Of a stretch of DNA of 33,976 nucleotides, positions 7,162 through 15,452 are shown piece after piece. Origin of the DNA: Candidatus Solincola tengchongensis (lineage in GTDB: Bacteria; Actinomycetota; Geothermincolia; Geothermincolales; RBG-13-55-18); NCBI GenBank assembly GCA_015711895.1, contig JACVJH010000189.1:1-33976 (forward strand), in the 5' to 3' direction. How positions within the stretch are numbered: position 1 is the stretch's first letter; every line of letters begins with the position of its first letter. The translations under genes and the position numbers were made by a program. Below the pieces are notes generated by a model, which had not been told where the DNA came from, ran no database searches, and was given only the letters and a program-made list of their open reading frames with translations.

Positions 7162-7592
7162 TCGTGGCACACCAGGTGAACGTCTTCGCGCGCAACCAGC
7201 CGGGGCGGCTGGAGAGGCTCACCCAGGTGCTCATGGAGGAGAACGTCAACATCAGGGCCATCACCATCGCCGGCGCCGACGACTTCGGGGTGGTGAAGCT
7301 ATTGGTGGACGACCCGGAGCGGGCGTACCAGGCCCTGCGGAGGGAGGGTTTTTCCGCTTACCTGAAGGAGGTCATAGCGGTGATCATGGACGACCGCCCG
7401 GGCGGCCTGCACCGCGTCTGCCGGGCCCTGGGGGAGAGGGGGGTGAACATCGAGGACGCCTACGGTTTCGTGGTCAAGGACCGCAGCACCGCGGTGCTGG
7501 TGGTGGAGGTGGAGAAGATCCCCGAGGCCGAGGAGGTCCTCAGGGAGGGCGGTTTCGCGCTCATGAGCGACGAGGAGCTCTATTCCCTGTAG
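7158..7592 (+). CDS. Two-ACT-domain protein, partner of the CoA ligase
   Basis: The 144-residue protein is built of two ACT domains: residues 5-65 begin VNVFARNQPGRLERLTQVL and residues 72-135 begin AVIMDDRPGGLHRVCRAL. ACT domains bind amino acids and control the activity of partner enzymes. The ATG overlaps the ligase stop (ATGA), so the two are translationally coupled. This suggests that the protein senses an amino acid, perhaps an aromatic one, for the ligase pathway; this is inference. There is no catalytic domain. It converges with the HD-GYP gene, only 15 bases away, with no clear terminator in between. Confidence 0.88.
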   Translation: MIVAHQVNVFARNQPGRLERLTQVLMEENVNIRAITIAGADDFGVVKLLVDDPERAYQALRREGFSAYLKEVIAVIMDDRPGGLHRVCRALGERGVNIEDAYGFVVKDRSTAVLVVEVEKIPEAEEVLREGGFALMSDEELYSL

Positions 7593-7607
7593 TTTGCCGC
7601 GGCCGCT

Positions 7608-8666
7608 TTAGAGGGGGTGCGCGGCCTTCCGCGAAGCTGAGGGGTCGGCGTTTATCTCCCGCAGGAGCTTTATCTCCTCTTCCTTTTCGCCCCTGCCCTC
7701 CATGCCGTAGATGCGGGGCGTTATCACGGCCAGGAAGGCGTTCCCCACCCGGGGGTCGAACTGCACGCCGCTGTCGGCGGCTATCTCCTTCACCGCTTCC
7801 TTGACCTCCATGACGTCCCGGTAAGCCCTCCAGGAGGTCATGGCCACGAAGGCGTCGGCCACGCTCAGTATGCGCGCTCCCAGGGGAATGGATTCCCCCT
7901 TCAACCCGTCGGGATAACCCATCCCGTTCCACCACTCGTGGTGCCCGCGGACGATGGGGATGATCTCCCAGTTGGGCCTGATCGCCGAGAGCATCTCCGC
8001 ACCCAGCCTGGGATGCTGTTTGATCATCTCCTTGTCCGCGGGCACCAGTTCCCCGGCCCGGAAAGCGGCGTCCGAGAGCTGCCCCGCCACCTGGAGCATG
8101 CCGATGTCCATCAGGTTGGCCGCCCGCTCCACCAGGCGTACGTAATCCTCGTCCAGCTCCATGCGGCGGGCGATCTCCACGGCATAGAAGGCCACCCTCT
8201 TCCAATGACCCTTCATATGGGGCATCTTCTTCTCCAGCCTCTCATGCAGGTCGTCGGCTATGGCCACCAACTTGGATACTTCCAACATGGCGGTGAGATC
8301 TTCCATCTGGACGCGCAGGTCGTCGATGGTCCGGCGCAGCTCCTCGAAGACCTTGACGGACTGCCTGCTGTAGTCCTTCTCCCGCCTCATGAGATAGGCG
8401 GTGAAGGCCACGATGAGGAGGGCGAGGCTTATGCGGGTGAAGTTGTTGAAGTAGTCGGACCTGAAGAGTCCGCTGAGCGTCTCCAGGTTAAAAGCATAGA
8501 CCACAACGGCGATGCCCAGGATGAGGGTTATGAGCACGGCCAGGTAGAGGACGTCCCTGCGCCGCCTGTCGAACTGCTGAATCTGTTCCTCGTATACCGT
8601 TGAGGAAGCCCTGTCCTCTTTGCCGGTCTCTCCCGGCCGGGCCTTCTCCCTTCTCCTGAACATCAT
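7608..8666 (-). CDS. Membrane HD-GYP domain protein, probably impaired in catalysis
   Basis: Counted from the ATG at 8666 the protein has 352 residues. A charged N terminus is followed by two membrane helices (about 38-60 and 74-93), a coiled-coil-like stretch (about 95-145) and an HD-GYP domain (about 150-330). HD-GYP enzymes hydrolyse cyclic di-GMP. Several family residues are present: GHWKRV, QHP, GHHEWWNGMGYP (241-252), VAD and FDP. The central HDIGK motif, however, reads MDIGM (186-190), so a metal-binding His and the Lys are missing, and VADAFDAM reads VADAFVAM. It may therefore be a sensor or a weak enzyme. I chose 8666 because AGGGAG lies just upstream. In-frame ATG at 8714 and GTG at 8750 lack a ribosome site but remain possible. 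Confidence 0.85.
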   Translation of the reverse strand: MMFRRREKARPGETGKEDRASSTVYEEQIQQFDRRRRDVLYLAVLITLILGIAVVVYAFNLETLSGLFRSDYFNNFTRISLALLIVAFTAYLMRREKDYSRQSVKVFEELRRTIDDLRVQMEDLTAMLEVSKLVAIADDLHERLEKKMPHMKGHWKRVAFYAVEIARRMELDEDYVRLVERAANLMDIGMLQVAGQLSDAAFRAGELVPADKEMIKQHPRLGAEMLSAIRPNWEIIPIVRGHHEWWNGMGYPDGLKGESIPLGARILSVADAFVAMTSWRAYRDVMEVKEAVKEIAADSGVQFDPRVGNAFLAVITPRIYGMEGRGEKEEEIKLLREINADPSASRKAAHPL

Positions 8667-8877
8667 CGACTCCCTGAAACTCCAGGCCTCCAGGCGGGAC
8701 CCCTCCTTCTTCATGCGCTCACAAGGTGGAAATCGGCGCCGCTGATTCACACCGCATCGCCCGGAAGGGTTATTGGAGGGCGATAAAAGGTGGAGAAATC
8801 CGGGGTCCGGCGGTCCGCTGTCCTTCTAAGGGCCCCTTTGGTCCTGAGCGGGTGGGGGAGCGAAAGGCCCTTTCAGG

Positions 8878-8912
8878 ATTCCCGAGCGCCGTATTGGGGT
8901 TCCCGAGTGCCG
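8878..8912. repeat. Short 15-base direct repeat, two copies
   Basis: GGATTCCCGAGCGCC (8878-8892) and GGGTTCCCGAGTGCC (8898-8912) differ at two positions and have a 20-base period. They lie in the non-coding stretch just downstream of the DUF488 gene. No function is evident. Confidence 0.4.
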
Positions 8913-8951
8913 CGGATGGGAGACGCGGTCCTCCCGTGCAGGGACGGAACC

Positions 8952-9512
8952 TCACGCCGGGCGGGCGCCGTTTTCCGGTCCGTCCGGGAGGAGGCTGGTT
9001 TGGAGGCCGGATGCCCTTGGGAGCCAGGAGCGACGGGCATCGAGGACGTGCACCACCTCCCACCCGCGGCTCTCCAGCGCTTCGGCGATGAAGCGCCGGT
9101 GGCATCTCCAGGGCAGGAGCTCGGCGCAGACCACAGCCGTGGCCGTCTCCTCCGCCGCTTTCTCCAATTCCTCGATACCCTTTCTGAATTCCGGGGTCTC
9201 CATGTGCACCCGGTAACCGCCCTTGCGGTACCCTCCGAGGAGTTCGCCCATCCAGCGGTAGTCGAGTCCATGTTCCTCCAGATGCGAGGAGAGCGCCTCA
9301 CGGGAGAAATGTGGGTATCTCCGGCTGGTCGGAAAGGACCTCACGTCGCATACACGGCGTATTCCCCAGGCGTCGAGCACCTCCAGGAACTCCCTGAAGG
9401 AACGTGTGCTGGTCCCCAGAGTGAAGATCCTCTTGCCCGCGTGGACGTCCTGCATCCCGTCAACCTCCCGATTCAGGCCCTCTCTCGCCCGACCACCGCC
9501 GAGGAGGGTCAT
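8952..9512 (-). CDS. DUF488 family protein
   Basis: The protein has 186 residues. DUF488 hallmarks are visible: IFTLGTSTRSFREFLEVL (29-46), VCDVRSFPTSRRYPHFSRE, and the Cys/His signature CAELLPWRCHR (about 129-139). The family is widespread; its cysteine and conserved Arg/His residues suggest a hydrolase or nucleic-acid-related enzyme, but no reaction is established. The ATG at 9512 overlaps the NUDIX stop by four bases (ATGA), so the two are co-translated. An internal ATG at 9455, just before the conserved start of the domain, is an alternative. The final 20 residues are low in conservation. Confidence 0.85.
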   Translation of the reverse strand: MTLLGGGRAREGLNREVDGMQDVHAGKRIFTLGTSTRSFREFLEVLDAWGIRRVCDVRSFPTSRRYPHFSREALSSHLEEHGLDYRWMGELLGGYRKGGYRVHMETPEFRKGIEELEKAAEETATAVVCAELLPWRCHRRFIAEALESRGWEVVHVLDARRSWLPRASGLQTSLLPDGPENGARPA

Positions 9513-9985
9513 TCCCCGCCTTCCATCTTCGGCGCGCCTCCCTCCTCCGATCCCTCCCCGGTTCCCTCGATGATGGCGGCGGCCTTTTTCAGTATCTCTC
9601 GCTCCCCTTTATAGGACAGGGCCTGAAGGGCCCGCTCGATGGGCATCCATTCGACCCCCTCAACCTCCCAGTCGTGGCCCTCCTCGCTTCCCCCGCGGTA
9701 ACGGAGAAGGTAGAAGTGTACCAGCTTGAAGTAACGGGTGTCCTCCTCGGGGGAATAGTAATAGTAACGGATATAGCCCAGTGGAGCCACCGGTTCACCC
9801 TCCATGCCGGTCTCCTCCCGGACCTCACGGACGGCAGTCTCCTGCGGGTCCTCCCCCTCCTCCACCAGTCCTTTGGGCAAGGCATGGACCTTCCCGTCCT
9901 TCAGCCTGATGAGGGCCACCTGGTACCCTTCGCCGGAAGGGCGGAAGAGGACTCCCCCAGAGGATATCTGCCTGCCGTACCGCAT
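9509..9985 (-). CDS. NUDIX hydrolase
   Basis: The 158-residue protein has a complete Nudix box at residues 39-61 (G-x5-E-x7-REVREETGM), which binds Mg2+ for cleaving nucleoside diphosphate-X compounds. It starts RQISSGGVLFRPSGEGYQVALI and contains LPKGLVEEGED, as in the MutT/Ap4A-hydrolase-like members. The exact substrate cannot be read from the sequence. The C-terminal 15-20 residues are Gly/Glu-rich. The ATG at 9985 has only a modest ribosome site (AAAGG). It is the first gene of a two-gene unit with DUF488. A weak TTTAAT box reads left at about 10073-10078. Confidence 0.9.
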   Translation of the reverse strand: MRYGRQISSGGVLFRPSGEGYQVALIRLKDGKVHALPKGLVEEGEDPQETAVREVREETGMEGEPVAPLGYIRYYYYSPEEDTRYFKLVHFYLLRYRGGSEEGHDWEVEGVEWMPIERALQALSYKGEREILKKAAAIIEGTGEGSEEGGAPKMEGGE

Positions 9986-10359
9986 GGCCTTTCATCCCTT
10001 CCCTCGGATACGGCCGGGCTTTGTCCGGAATGGCCGGATATGGTGTGCCGGTCCTCCCAAGCCCCCTTACTCATTAAACATCATGGTGGGCGGCATGGGA
10101 ACGGTGCGCATCGTGGGAACGGCCTTCCGCCGACCTCGCGGTAGCCCACTACACGGAAGAAAATCCCCAAGAAGGAAGGTTTCCCGCACGGCCACCCTCC
10201 ACCGCATCACACTCCTCCGGGGGCGGGAACGGACTTCGGGCGGTGGCGTTGAACATAGGCTCGAGACGGGGCGTCTTAACCGTTGCAGCTTGGATATGGT
10301 ATTTTTAAGGCGGCTTTCCCGGGACCGGTTCTGCCCGGGCATGAGGCGAGGGGAGGAAT
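9986..10359. other. Intergenic region between NUDIX and lipoprotein genes
   Basis: These 374 bases separate divergent genes. The left half may carry the NUDIX promoter (TTTAAT near 10073, reading left). The right end holds an AT-rich stretch, TATGGTATTTTTAA at 10295-10308, about 50 bases before the lipoprotein start and the likely -10 area, but without a good -35. I see no gene or RNA motif. Confidence 0.5.
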
Positions 10360-11226
10360 ATGCGGCACTGGAGACTTATAAGTGCGGCTGGCCTGCTTTT
10401 TCTGGGTCTTTGCCTGGTGCTGGGGGCCGCAGCTTGCGGGAACAGGAATCCCGAGGGCCTTCTCAAGAGGGAGGTCCCGGAGAACGCCACCCCGGAGAAG
10501 ATAATGCTGGAGGGGTTGAACGCCACGGACGAGGTGAACTCCCTCCACTACGTCTTCGATTACGCCTTCATCGTACCCCCGACGGGAAAGCAGCCCTACA
10601 CGGCGGAGGTCAGGCTGACCGGCGAGGGGGACTACGACGCGGCCACTGAGAACGCCAAGGCCCGCCTGGTCTGGTCCACCTTCAACAAGGAATTCGAATA
10701 CGTCCTCTTCGATGGGGTACAGTACTTCCGCGCCGTGGACGGCGACAGGTGGTACGAGCTTCCGGGAGAATCCACACTGCGTATCCCCAGCGTATCGGAG
10801 ATCGCCAGGAACACTGCGGAGTATCTGGACAATTTCCAGAAGATAACCCGCCTCCAGGACGAGATGGTAGAGGGTAGGGACTGCTATCACATAGCCATGG
10901 TCCCCAATTTTGACGCCATCATGGAGGACGAGGAGTTCCTGAACATGATCCGGGGGGAGGGCGAGCTGGGCGAGTCCAAGCTCGCCGAGCTGGAGAGGAT
11001 AAAGGAACAGCTCAAGGAGGCCAGCGTCAATTACGAGTACTGGTTCGACAAGGAGTACCTGGTCCTCAGGCGGACCCTGTACAACATAGAGATGGTTCAG
11101 AAGGGTGAGGGCGACACCCCTCCCTATACGGTCAAGGTGATCATGGAGATCGCCTTTCCCCTCTACAACCAGAAGGTGGAGATATCCAAACCGGAGAACA
11201 CGCTTCTCTACAAGGAATCCTGGTAA
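10360..11226 (+). CDS. Lipoprotein, LppX/LprG or LolA-like
   Basis: The 288-residue secreted lipoprotein has a signal peptide at residues 1-25 with a hydrophobic core and lipobox AAAC, giving the lipidated cysteine at 26. The mature part is rich in beta strands and begins with a helix, then HYVFDYAF, EVRLTGEGDYDA and the tail KVIMEIAFPLYNQKVEISKP. This pattern is seen in LppX/LprG and LolA-like proteins, which hold lipids in a half-barrel. The family match is by overall pattern, not by a catalytic motif. It probably sits on the outer face of the cytoplasmic membrane. The ATG at 10360 follows GGGGAGGAAT. It forms an operon with a second lipoprotein 18 bases downstream. Confidence 0.78.
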   Translation: MRHWRLISAAGLLFLGLCLVLGAAACGNRNPEGLLKREVPENATPEKIMLEGLNATDEVNSLHYVFDYAFIVPPTGKQPYTAEVRLTGEGDYDAATENAKARLVWSTFNKEFEYVLFDGVQYFRAVDGDRWYELPGESTLRIPSVSEIARNTAEYLDNFQKITRLQDEMVEGRDCYHIAMVPNFDAIMEDEEFLNMIRGEGELGESKLAELERIKEQLKEASVNYEYWFDKEYLVLRRTLYNIEMVQKGEGDTPPYTVKVIMEIAFPLYNQKVEISKPENTLLYKESW

Positions 11227-11244
11227 GGCATAAGGAGCGGAGCT

Positions 11245-12066
11245 TTGCGAAAACCCGTTTCCGAGTTCGTGACCGCTGCGGCCTGTGCCCTTTTCCTGCT
11301 TGCCTCTCTGGCCCTGGGCTCTTCGGGCTGCGGGAAGGAAGAGCGTGATTATTCGAAGGACCTGCTTGCAGCCGCGACCGCGCTGTCGGAGGAGGAAAGC
11401 GCACACGCCCTGGTCAACGCCGCGGTATCTCCCCTGGAGGGAGAGAGCGGGATGGCCGTGAGCGTCCAAGGTGACGCCTGGATCGACCTGCGCGAGCCGG
11501 CCCTGGAGGCCCGCTTCACCGTCCTGGGCATGGAGATCTCTCTGCGGTACACGCAAGGGCATGCCTACCTCAAGGCGGGGGGCAACTGGTACTCCCTCTC
11601 CGCGGAGGGCATGGGGGTGAGCGAGAAATTGCCCTCCTCCCTGATGGGCGTGGTGAAGACCCTGCCGGAATTGCTCTCCGCCTCCGTGAGCGTGGATTAC
11701 CTTGGAGAGAGGAAAGTGGGCTCCTTTGACTGCGCGGAGCTCGAGGTATACCCGGATTTCAAGAGCCTTTCGGAGGTGGAGCAGGTGGGAAGGCTGGCCG
11801 AGGACCTCGGCCTCACTCCCGAGGAGCTGCAGGAGATCCTCTCCGGCTCGAACCTGGAGATGAGGGTCTGCATCCAGAAGGGCAAACCGGTCATCAGGCA
11901 GGTATATGTTGCCGCCGACGTGAGCCTCTCTTCCTTCAACGAAGAGCTGGGCCTGGGCCTCCTCCCGGAGAAAGGGCGCCTGGAGCTCACCGCCGAGTTT
12001 CCGGAATACGGCGTGGAGGTCGCCGTGGAGGCTCCCCCCGAGGCTCGACCTTTCAAGGGCCTCTGA
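11245..12066 (+). CDS. Second LppX/LprG-like lipoprotein
   Basis: The protein has 273 residues. The signal peptide ends in LGSSGC, placing the lipidated cysteine at residue 29. The mature part has alternating beta strands such as VQGDAWIDL, ARFTVLGMEISLRYTQGHAYLK and RLELTAEFPEYGVEVAVEAP, again like LppX/LprG/LolA half-barrels. It probably arose as an old paralogue of the preceding gene, with little direct identity left. The start is TTG at 11245, supported by AAGGAG seven bases upstream and by the signal peptide beginning there. A role in lipid or envelope carriage is inferred from the family only. Confidence 0.78.
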   Translation: MRKPVSEFVTAAACALFLLASLALGSSGCGKEERDYSKDLLAAATALSEEESAHALVNAAVSPLEGESGMAVSVQGDAWIDLREPALEARFTVLGMEISLRYTQGHAYLKAGGNWYSLSAEGMGVSEKLPSSLMGVVKTLPELLSASVSVDYLGERKVGSFDCAELEVYPDFKSLSEVEQVGRLAEDLGLTPEELQEILSGSNLEMRVCIQKGKPVIRQVYVAADVSLSSFNEELGLGLLPEKGRLELTAEFPEYGVEVAVEAPPEARPFKGL

Positions 12067-12237
12067 GCCGGAGGCCATACGCTGTGCTCGGAAATCGGAA
12101 GGCTCCGGATCCGGAACTGTGACTCCTGAGCACCACCGCCTCTCGAAGCTTCGCCCGTTCCCACCTAACCGGGCTACAGGAGAAGCCGTGGGCCGGCGAG
12201 GAAGGCCACACCTCTCGTTTAACGCCATGGCGAGGCC

Positions 12238-12266
12238 ATGACTACGCGCCCCGCGGATGGTAATAT
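12238..12266 (+). promoter_or_regulatory. glyQ promoter
   Basis: ATGACT (12238-12243), a 17-base spacer and TAATAT (12261-12266) with an upstream TG make an extended -10 promoter. The predicted start near 12273 gives a leader of only about 24 bases, which leaves no room for a T-box. It presumably drives glyQ and glyS. Confidence 0.62.
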
Positions 12267-12296
12267 AGCCGTGATCGAAGCCCGGAGGTGGAGTCC

Positions 12297-13172
12297 ATGC
12301 ATTTTCAGGACATGATCATGGCCCTCCAGTCCTACTGGACGGAGAGGGGTTGCGTCCTCGTGCAGCCCTACGACGTGGAGGTGGGGGCGGGGACCTTCAA
12401 CCCGGCCACTTTCCTTCGCGCCCTAGGGCCGGAACCGTGGAAGGTGGCCTACGTGGAGCCGTCAAGGCGCCCCACCGACGGGCGTTACGCCGAGAACCCC
12501 AACCGCCTCCACCAGCACACCCAGTTCCAGGTCATCCTCAAGCCCTCGCCCCACGACGTGCAGGACGTATACCTGGACTCCCTGTGCGCCCTGGGAATCG
12601 ACCCCACGGAGCACGACGTGCGTTTCGTGGAGGACGACTGGGAGAGCCCCACCCTGGGAGCCTGGGGGCTGGGGTGGGAGGTCTGGTTGGACGGGATGGA
12701 GATCACCCAGTTCACCTATTTCCAGCAGGTCGGCTCCCTCGACTGCCGGCCGGTCTCCGTGGAGCTCACCTATGGCATGGAGAGGCTGGCCATGTATGTG
12801 CAGGGAGTGGACAACGTCTTCGACCTGAGCTGGAACGGGGAGCTCACCTACGGGGACCTGCAGAGGCAGGCGGAGGTGGAGTGGAGCGTGTACTGCTTCG
12901 ACGAGGCGGACACGGAGATGGCCTTCCAACTCTTCGAGCGCTACGAGGCCGAGGCCCGAAGGCTCCTGGAGAGGAACCTGGTCCTTCCGGCCTATGACTG
13001 CGTGCTCAAGTGCTCCCATCTCTTCAATATCCTAGACGCTCGGGGGGTGATCAGCGTCACCGAGCGCACCGGTTACATCGCCAGGGTCAGGGAGCTGGCC
13101 CGGGGAACGGCCTCCGCCTACCTGGCGCAGAGGGAGGCCCTGGGTTTCCCCTTGCTCCGGGAGGGATGCTGA
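12297..13172 (+). CDS. glyQ: Glycyl-tRNA synthetase alpha subunit
   Basis: This 291-residue class II synthetase subunit carries the aminoacylation site of the alpha2-beta2 bacterial glycyl-tRNA synthetase, which makes Gly-tRNA(Gly). It matches the family from start to end: HFQDMIMALQSYW, QPYDVEVGAGTFNPATFLRALGPEPW, VEPSRRPTDGRYAENPNR, QHTQFQVILKPSP, EDDWESPTLGAWGLGWEVW and ELTYGMERLAMYVQG. I chose the ATG at 12297 because GGAGGTGG sits six bases before it; the in-frame GTG at 12288 lies inside that site. Its stop codon is directly followed by the glyS start. Many actinobacteria instead carry a single-chain GlyRS, so this two-subunit form fits a deep-branching host. Confidence 0.97.
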   Translation: MHFQDMIMALQSYWTERGCVLVQPYDVEVGAGTFNPATFLRALGPEPWKVAYVEPSRRPTDGRYAENPNRLHQHTQFQVILKPSPHDVQDVYLDSLCALGIDPTEHDVRFVEDDWESPTLGAWGLGWEVWLDGMEITQFTYFQQVGSLDCRPVSVELTYGMERLAMYVQGVDNVFDLSWNGELTYGDLQRQAEVEWSVYCFDEADTEMAFQLFERYEAEARRLLERNLVLPAYDCVLKCSHLFNILDARGVISVTERTGYIARVRELARGTASAYLAQREALGFPLLREGC

Positions 13173-15260
13173 ATGGCCGAGACGGGGGCCAGGGACCTTC
13201 TCCTGGAGATAGGCACCGAGGAGCTCCCCTGGGGGGCGGTCCAGGAGGGGAGGAAGCAGCTCCACGACAACCTGCTTCAGATCCTGAAGAGGGAACGCCT
13301 GGAACACGGGGAGATCCATGTCTTCTCCACGCCGCGACGCCTGGCGGCGCTGGTGGAGGACCTGGCGGAAAGGCAGGAAGAATACCAGGAATTGGTAAAA
13401 GGGCCGCGGCGTGACGCGGCCTTCGACGAGAGGGGCAACCCCACGGCCGCCGCGGAGGGATTCGCCCGCGCCCGGGGTGTGCGGGTCGAGGATCTGGTGG
13501 TCAGGGAGACGGAGAAGGGGGAGTTCGTCTTCGCCGAGGTCCGGGAGGAGGGCCGAAGGACCCTGGATATCCTGCCCGGGCTGGTCGATGAGGTGCTCCG
13601 GTCCTTCTCCTTCCGAAAATCCATGCGCTGGGGGGAGGGGGAGTTCCGTTTCGCCCGTCCCGTGCGCTGGCTGGTGGTGCTCTACGGGGAGGAGGTGGTC
13701 CCCGTGGATTTCGAGGGGCTGCGTGCGGGGAGGTCGAGCCGGGGACACCGTTTCCTGTCCTCGGGCGAGGTGGAGATATCGACGCCACGCGGCTATCCGG
13801 AGGCCCTGCGTCGGGCCCGGGTGCTGGCGGACGAGGAGGAACGCCGGAAGGCCATACTGGACGGGGTGGAGGAAGCTCTCTCCTCGCGGGGGCTGCGCGC
13901 CGTGCCCTCCGGGGAGACCCTGGACGAGGTGGTGGACCTGGTGGAATATCCCCACGTTCTCCTGGGACGCTTCGAGGAGCGTTTCCTCGAGCTCCCGCGC
14001 GAGGTCCTGGAAACGGCCATGCAGGAGCACCAGCGGTACTTCCCGGTCGAGGACGCGGAGGGCCAGCTGGCACCCGCCTTCCTGGTGGTGCACAACGGCG
14101 ACCCCGCCAAGGAGGAGGTCATCCGCCGGGGGCATGAGAGGGTGCTGCGGGCACGCCTGGAGGATGCTTCCTTTTTCTACCAGGAGGACCTGAAGCGGAC
14201 CCTGGAGGACCGGCTGCCGGACCTGAGATCGGTGGTCTGGCAGGCCAGGTTGGGGAACCTATACGAGAAGTCCCTGCGCCTGGTCGGACTGTGCGATGAG
14301 ATCTGCCGCTCCGCCCACCTTCCCGAGGAGACGGCGGAGAAGGCCCGGAGGGCGGCCCTGCTCTGCAAAGCCGACCTGGTGACTTCCATGGTCGTCGAGT
14401 TCACCTCCCTGCAGGGCATAATGGGGCGCATCTACGCCCTGGCGGCGGGGGAGGACGCGGAGACGGCTGCGGCCATCGAGGAACATTACCTCCCGCGCTT
14501 CGCCGGTGACCGCCTCCCGGAGACCCTTCCGGGCGCGGTGCTCTGCCTGGCGGAGAAGGTGGACAACCTCACCGGATGCTTCGGTGTGGGGCTTATCCCC
14601 AGCGGGTCGGAGGATCCCTATGCCCTGCGGCGCCAGGCGGTGGCCGTGCTCTCCGTGGCGGTGGGAAAGGGCTTGCACCTGGATTTCTCCTCCCTCCTCG
14701 CCACGGCGGCGGAGAGGTTCGGTTTCGCCCGTCCCGATGCTGTGGCCGCGGAGGTGGGCGAGTTCTGCCGGCAGCGGTGGCGACAGGCGCTCCTCGGTGA
14801 GGGATTCGACTACGACCTGGTGGCCGCGGTCCTGGACCTGGCCCTCAGGGACCCCTACGAGGCCCGCCTGCGGCTGGAAGCCCTTCAGGAGGCGCGAGCC
14901 GACGGCCGGCTGCAGAGGGCTTACACCGGCGTCGAGCGCTGCCACGCCCTCTCCAGCCCGGCGGAGGGCGCGGAGCTGGACGCGGACCTGCTCCAGGAGG
15001 AGGCGGAGCGCAACCTCTACTCCAGGCTCACCTGGGCCCAGGAGCCCCTGCGCGGGTATCTGGACGCGGGAGAGTATCACGCCGCCCTGGGGGTGCTCCT
15101 GGAACTGGCGCCGGACATCGACCGCTTCTTCGACGAGATATTCGTCATGGGAGAGGACCGGCGGTTGCGCGAAAACCGGCTGGCGCTCCTCAAGATGACC
15201 GCTTCCCTCTTCCTCGAGTTTGCCGATTTCACGCAGGTGGTCACCGAGGGTGAACGCTGA
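13173..15260 (+). CDS. glyS: Glycyl-tRNA synthetase beta subunit
   Basis: The 695-residue beta subunit binds tRNA(Gly) in the alpha2-beta2 enzyme. The N terminus LLLEIGTEELPWGAVQ and STPRRLAALVEDL are characteristic, followed by the conserved block KGPRRDAAFDERGNPTAAAEGFAR. Further on are SFRKSMRW, RFARPVRWLV and MQEHQRYFPV, and an HD-like region with AEKVDNLTGCFGVGLIPSGSEDPYALRRQ. The C-terminal part resembles the anticodon-binding domain, ending LRENRLALLKMTASLF. The length is normal. The ATG follows the glyQ TGA with no gap, so the two are co-translated. Confidence 0.97.
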   Translation: MAETGARDLLLEIGTEELPWGAVQEGRKQLHDNLLQILKRERLEHGEIHVFSTPRRLAALVEDLAERQEEYQELVKGPRRDAAFDERGNPTAAAEGFARARGVRVEDLVVRETEKGEFVFAEVREEGRRTLDILPGLVDEVLRSFSFRKSMRWGEGEFRFARPVRWLVVLYGEEVVPVDFEGLRAGRSSRGHRFLSSGEVEISTPRGYPEALRRARVLADEEERRKAILDGVEEALSSRGLRAVPSGETLDEVVDLVEYPHVLLGRFEERFLELPREVLETAMQEHQRYFPVEDAEGQLAPAFLVVHNGDPAKEEVIRRGHERVLRARLEDASFFYQEDLKRTLEDRLPDLRSVVWQARLGNLYEKSLRLVGLCDEICRSAHLPEETAEKARRAALLCKADLVTSMVVEFTSLQGIMGRIYALAAGEDAETAAAIEEHYLPRFAGDRLPETLPGAVLCLAEKVDNLTGCFGVGLIPSGSEDPYALRRQAVAVLSVAVGKGLHLDFSSLLATAAERFGFARPDAVAAEVGEFCRQRWRQALLGEGFDYDLVAAVLDLALRDPYEARLRLEALQEARADGRLQRAYTGVERCHALSSPAEGAELDADLLQEEAERNLYSRLTWAQEPLRGYLDAGEYHAALGVLLELAPDIDRFFDEIFVMGEDRRLRENRLALLKMTASLFLEFADFTQVVTEGER

Positions 15261-15267
15261 CTGCGCG

Positions 15268-15307
15268 GGCCATGATTGTTTCTCCGCAGGCCATGATTGT
15301 TTATAAT
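15268..15307 (+). promoter_or_regulatory. ppdK promoter with a 14-bp tandem direct repeat
   Basis: GGCCATGATTGTTT occurs twice without mismatch, at 15268-15281 and 15289-15302, with a 21-base period (two helical turns). A perfect TATAAT (15302-15307) starts on the last base of the second copy. TTGTTT of the first copy (15276-15281) is a loose -35 with a 20-base spacer. The layout fits a regulator binding twice on the same face of the DNA. The predicted transcript starts near 15314. Confidence 0.6.
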
Positions 15308-15319
15308 TTTTCCATTATT

Positions 15320-15392
15320 CCGTCCCGTCCGGAGGGCCTCCCGCCCGGGGAGGCGGAGGCCGCCCGGACGGCGGGCGGTGGGGACGGGACGG
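15320..15392 (+). promoter_or_regulatory. Structured ppdK leader, three-way junction
   Basis: An 11-bp closing stem pairs CCGTCCCGTCC (15320-15330) with GGACGGGACGG (15382-15392). Inside, 15335-15345 pairs with 15352-15361 (ten pairs, one bulge). A second hairpin follows (15362-15366 with 15372-15376, extendable to seven pairs if it takes two bases from the first). The ribosome site and ATG lie 60 bases further on, outside the fold. It matches no riboswitch class I know, and no T tract follows. Confidence 0.5.
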
Positions 15393-15452
15393 TGTGTATT
15401 CCGGAAGCCGCTGAGAGGTAAAGAGTTGAAGGAAGGCGAGGGGGAATCGGAG

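Noticed and set aside
12067..12296. T-box leader expected upstream of a glycyl-tRNA synthetase
   Set aside because: No T-box core was found, and the predicted promoter leaves only about 24 bases of leader.
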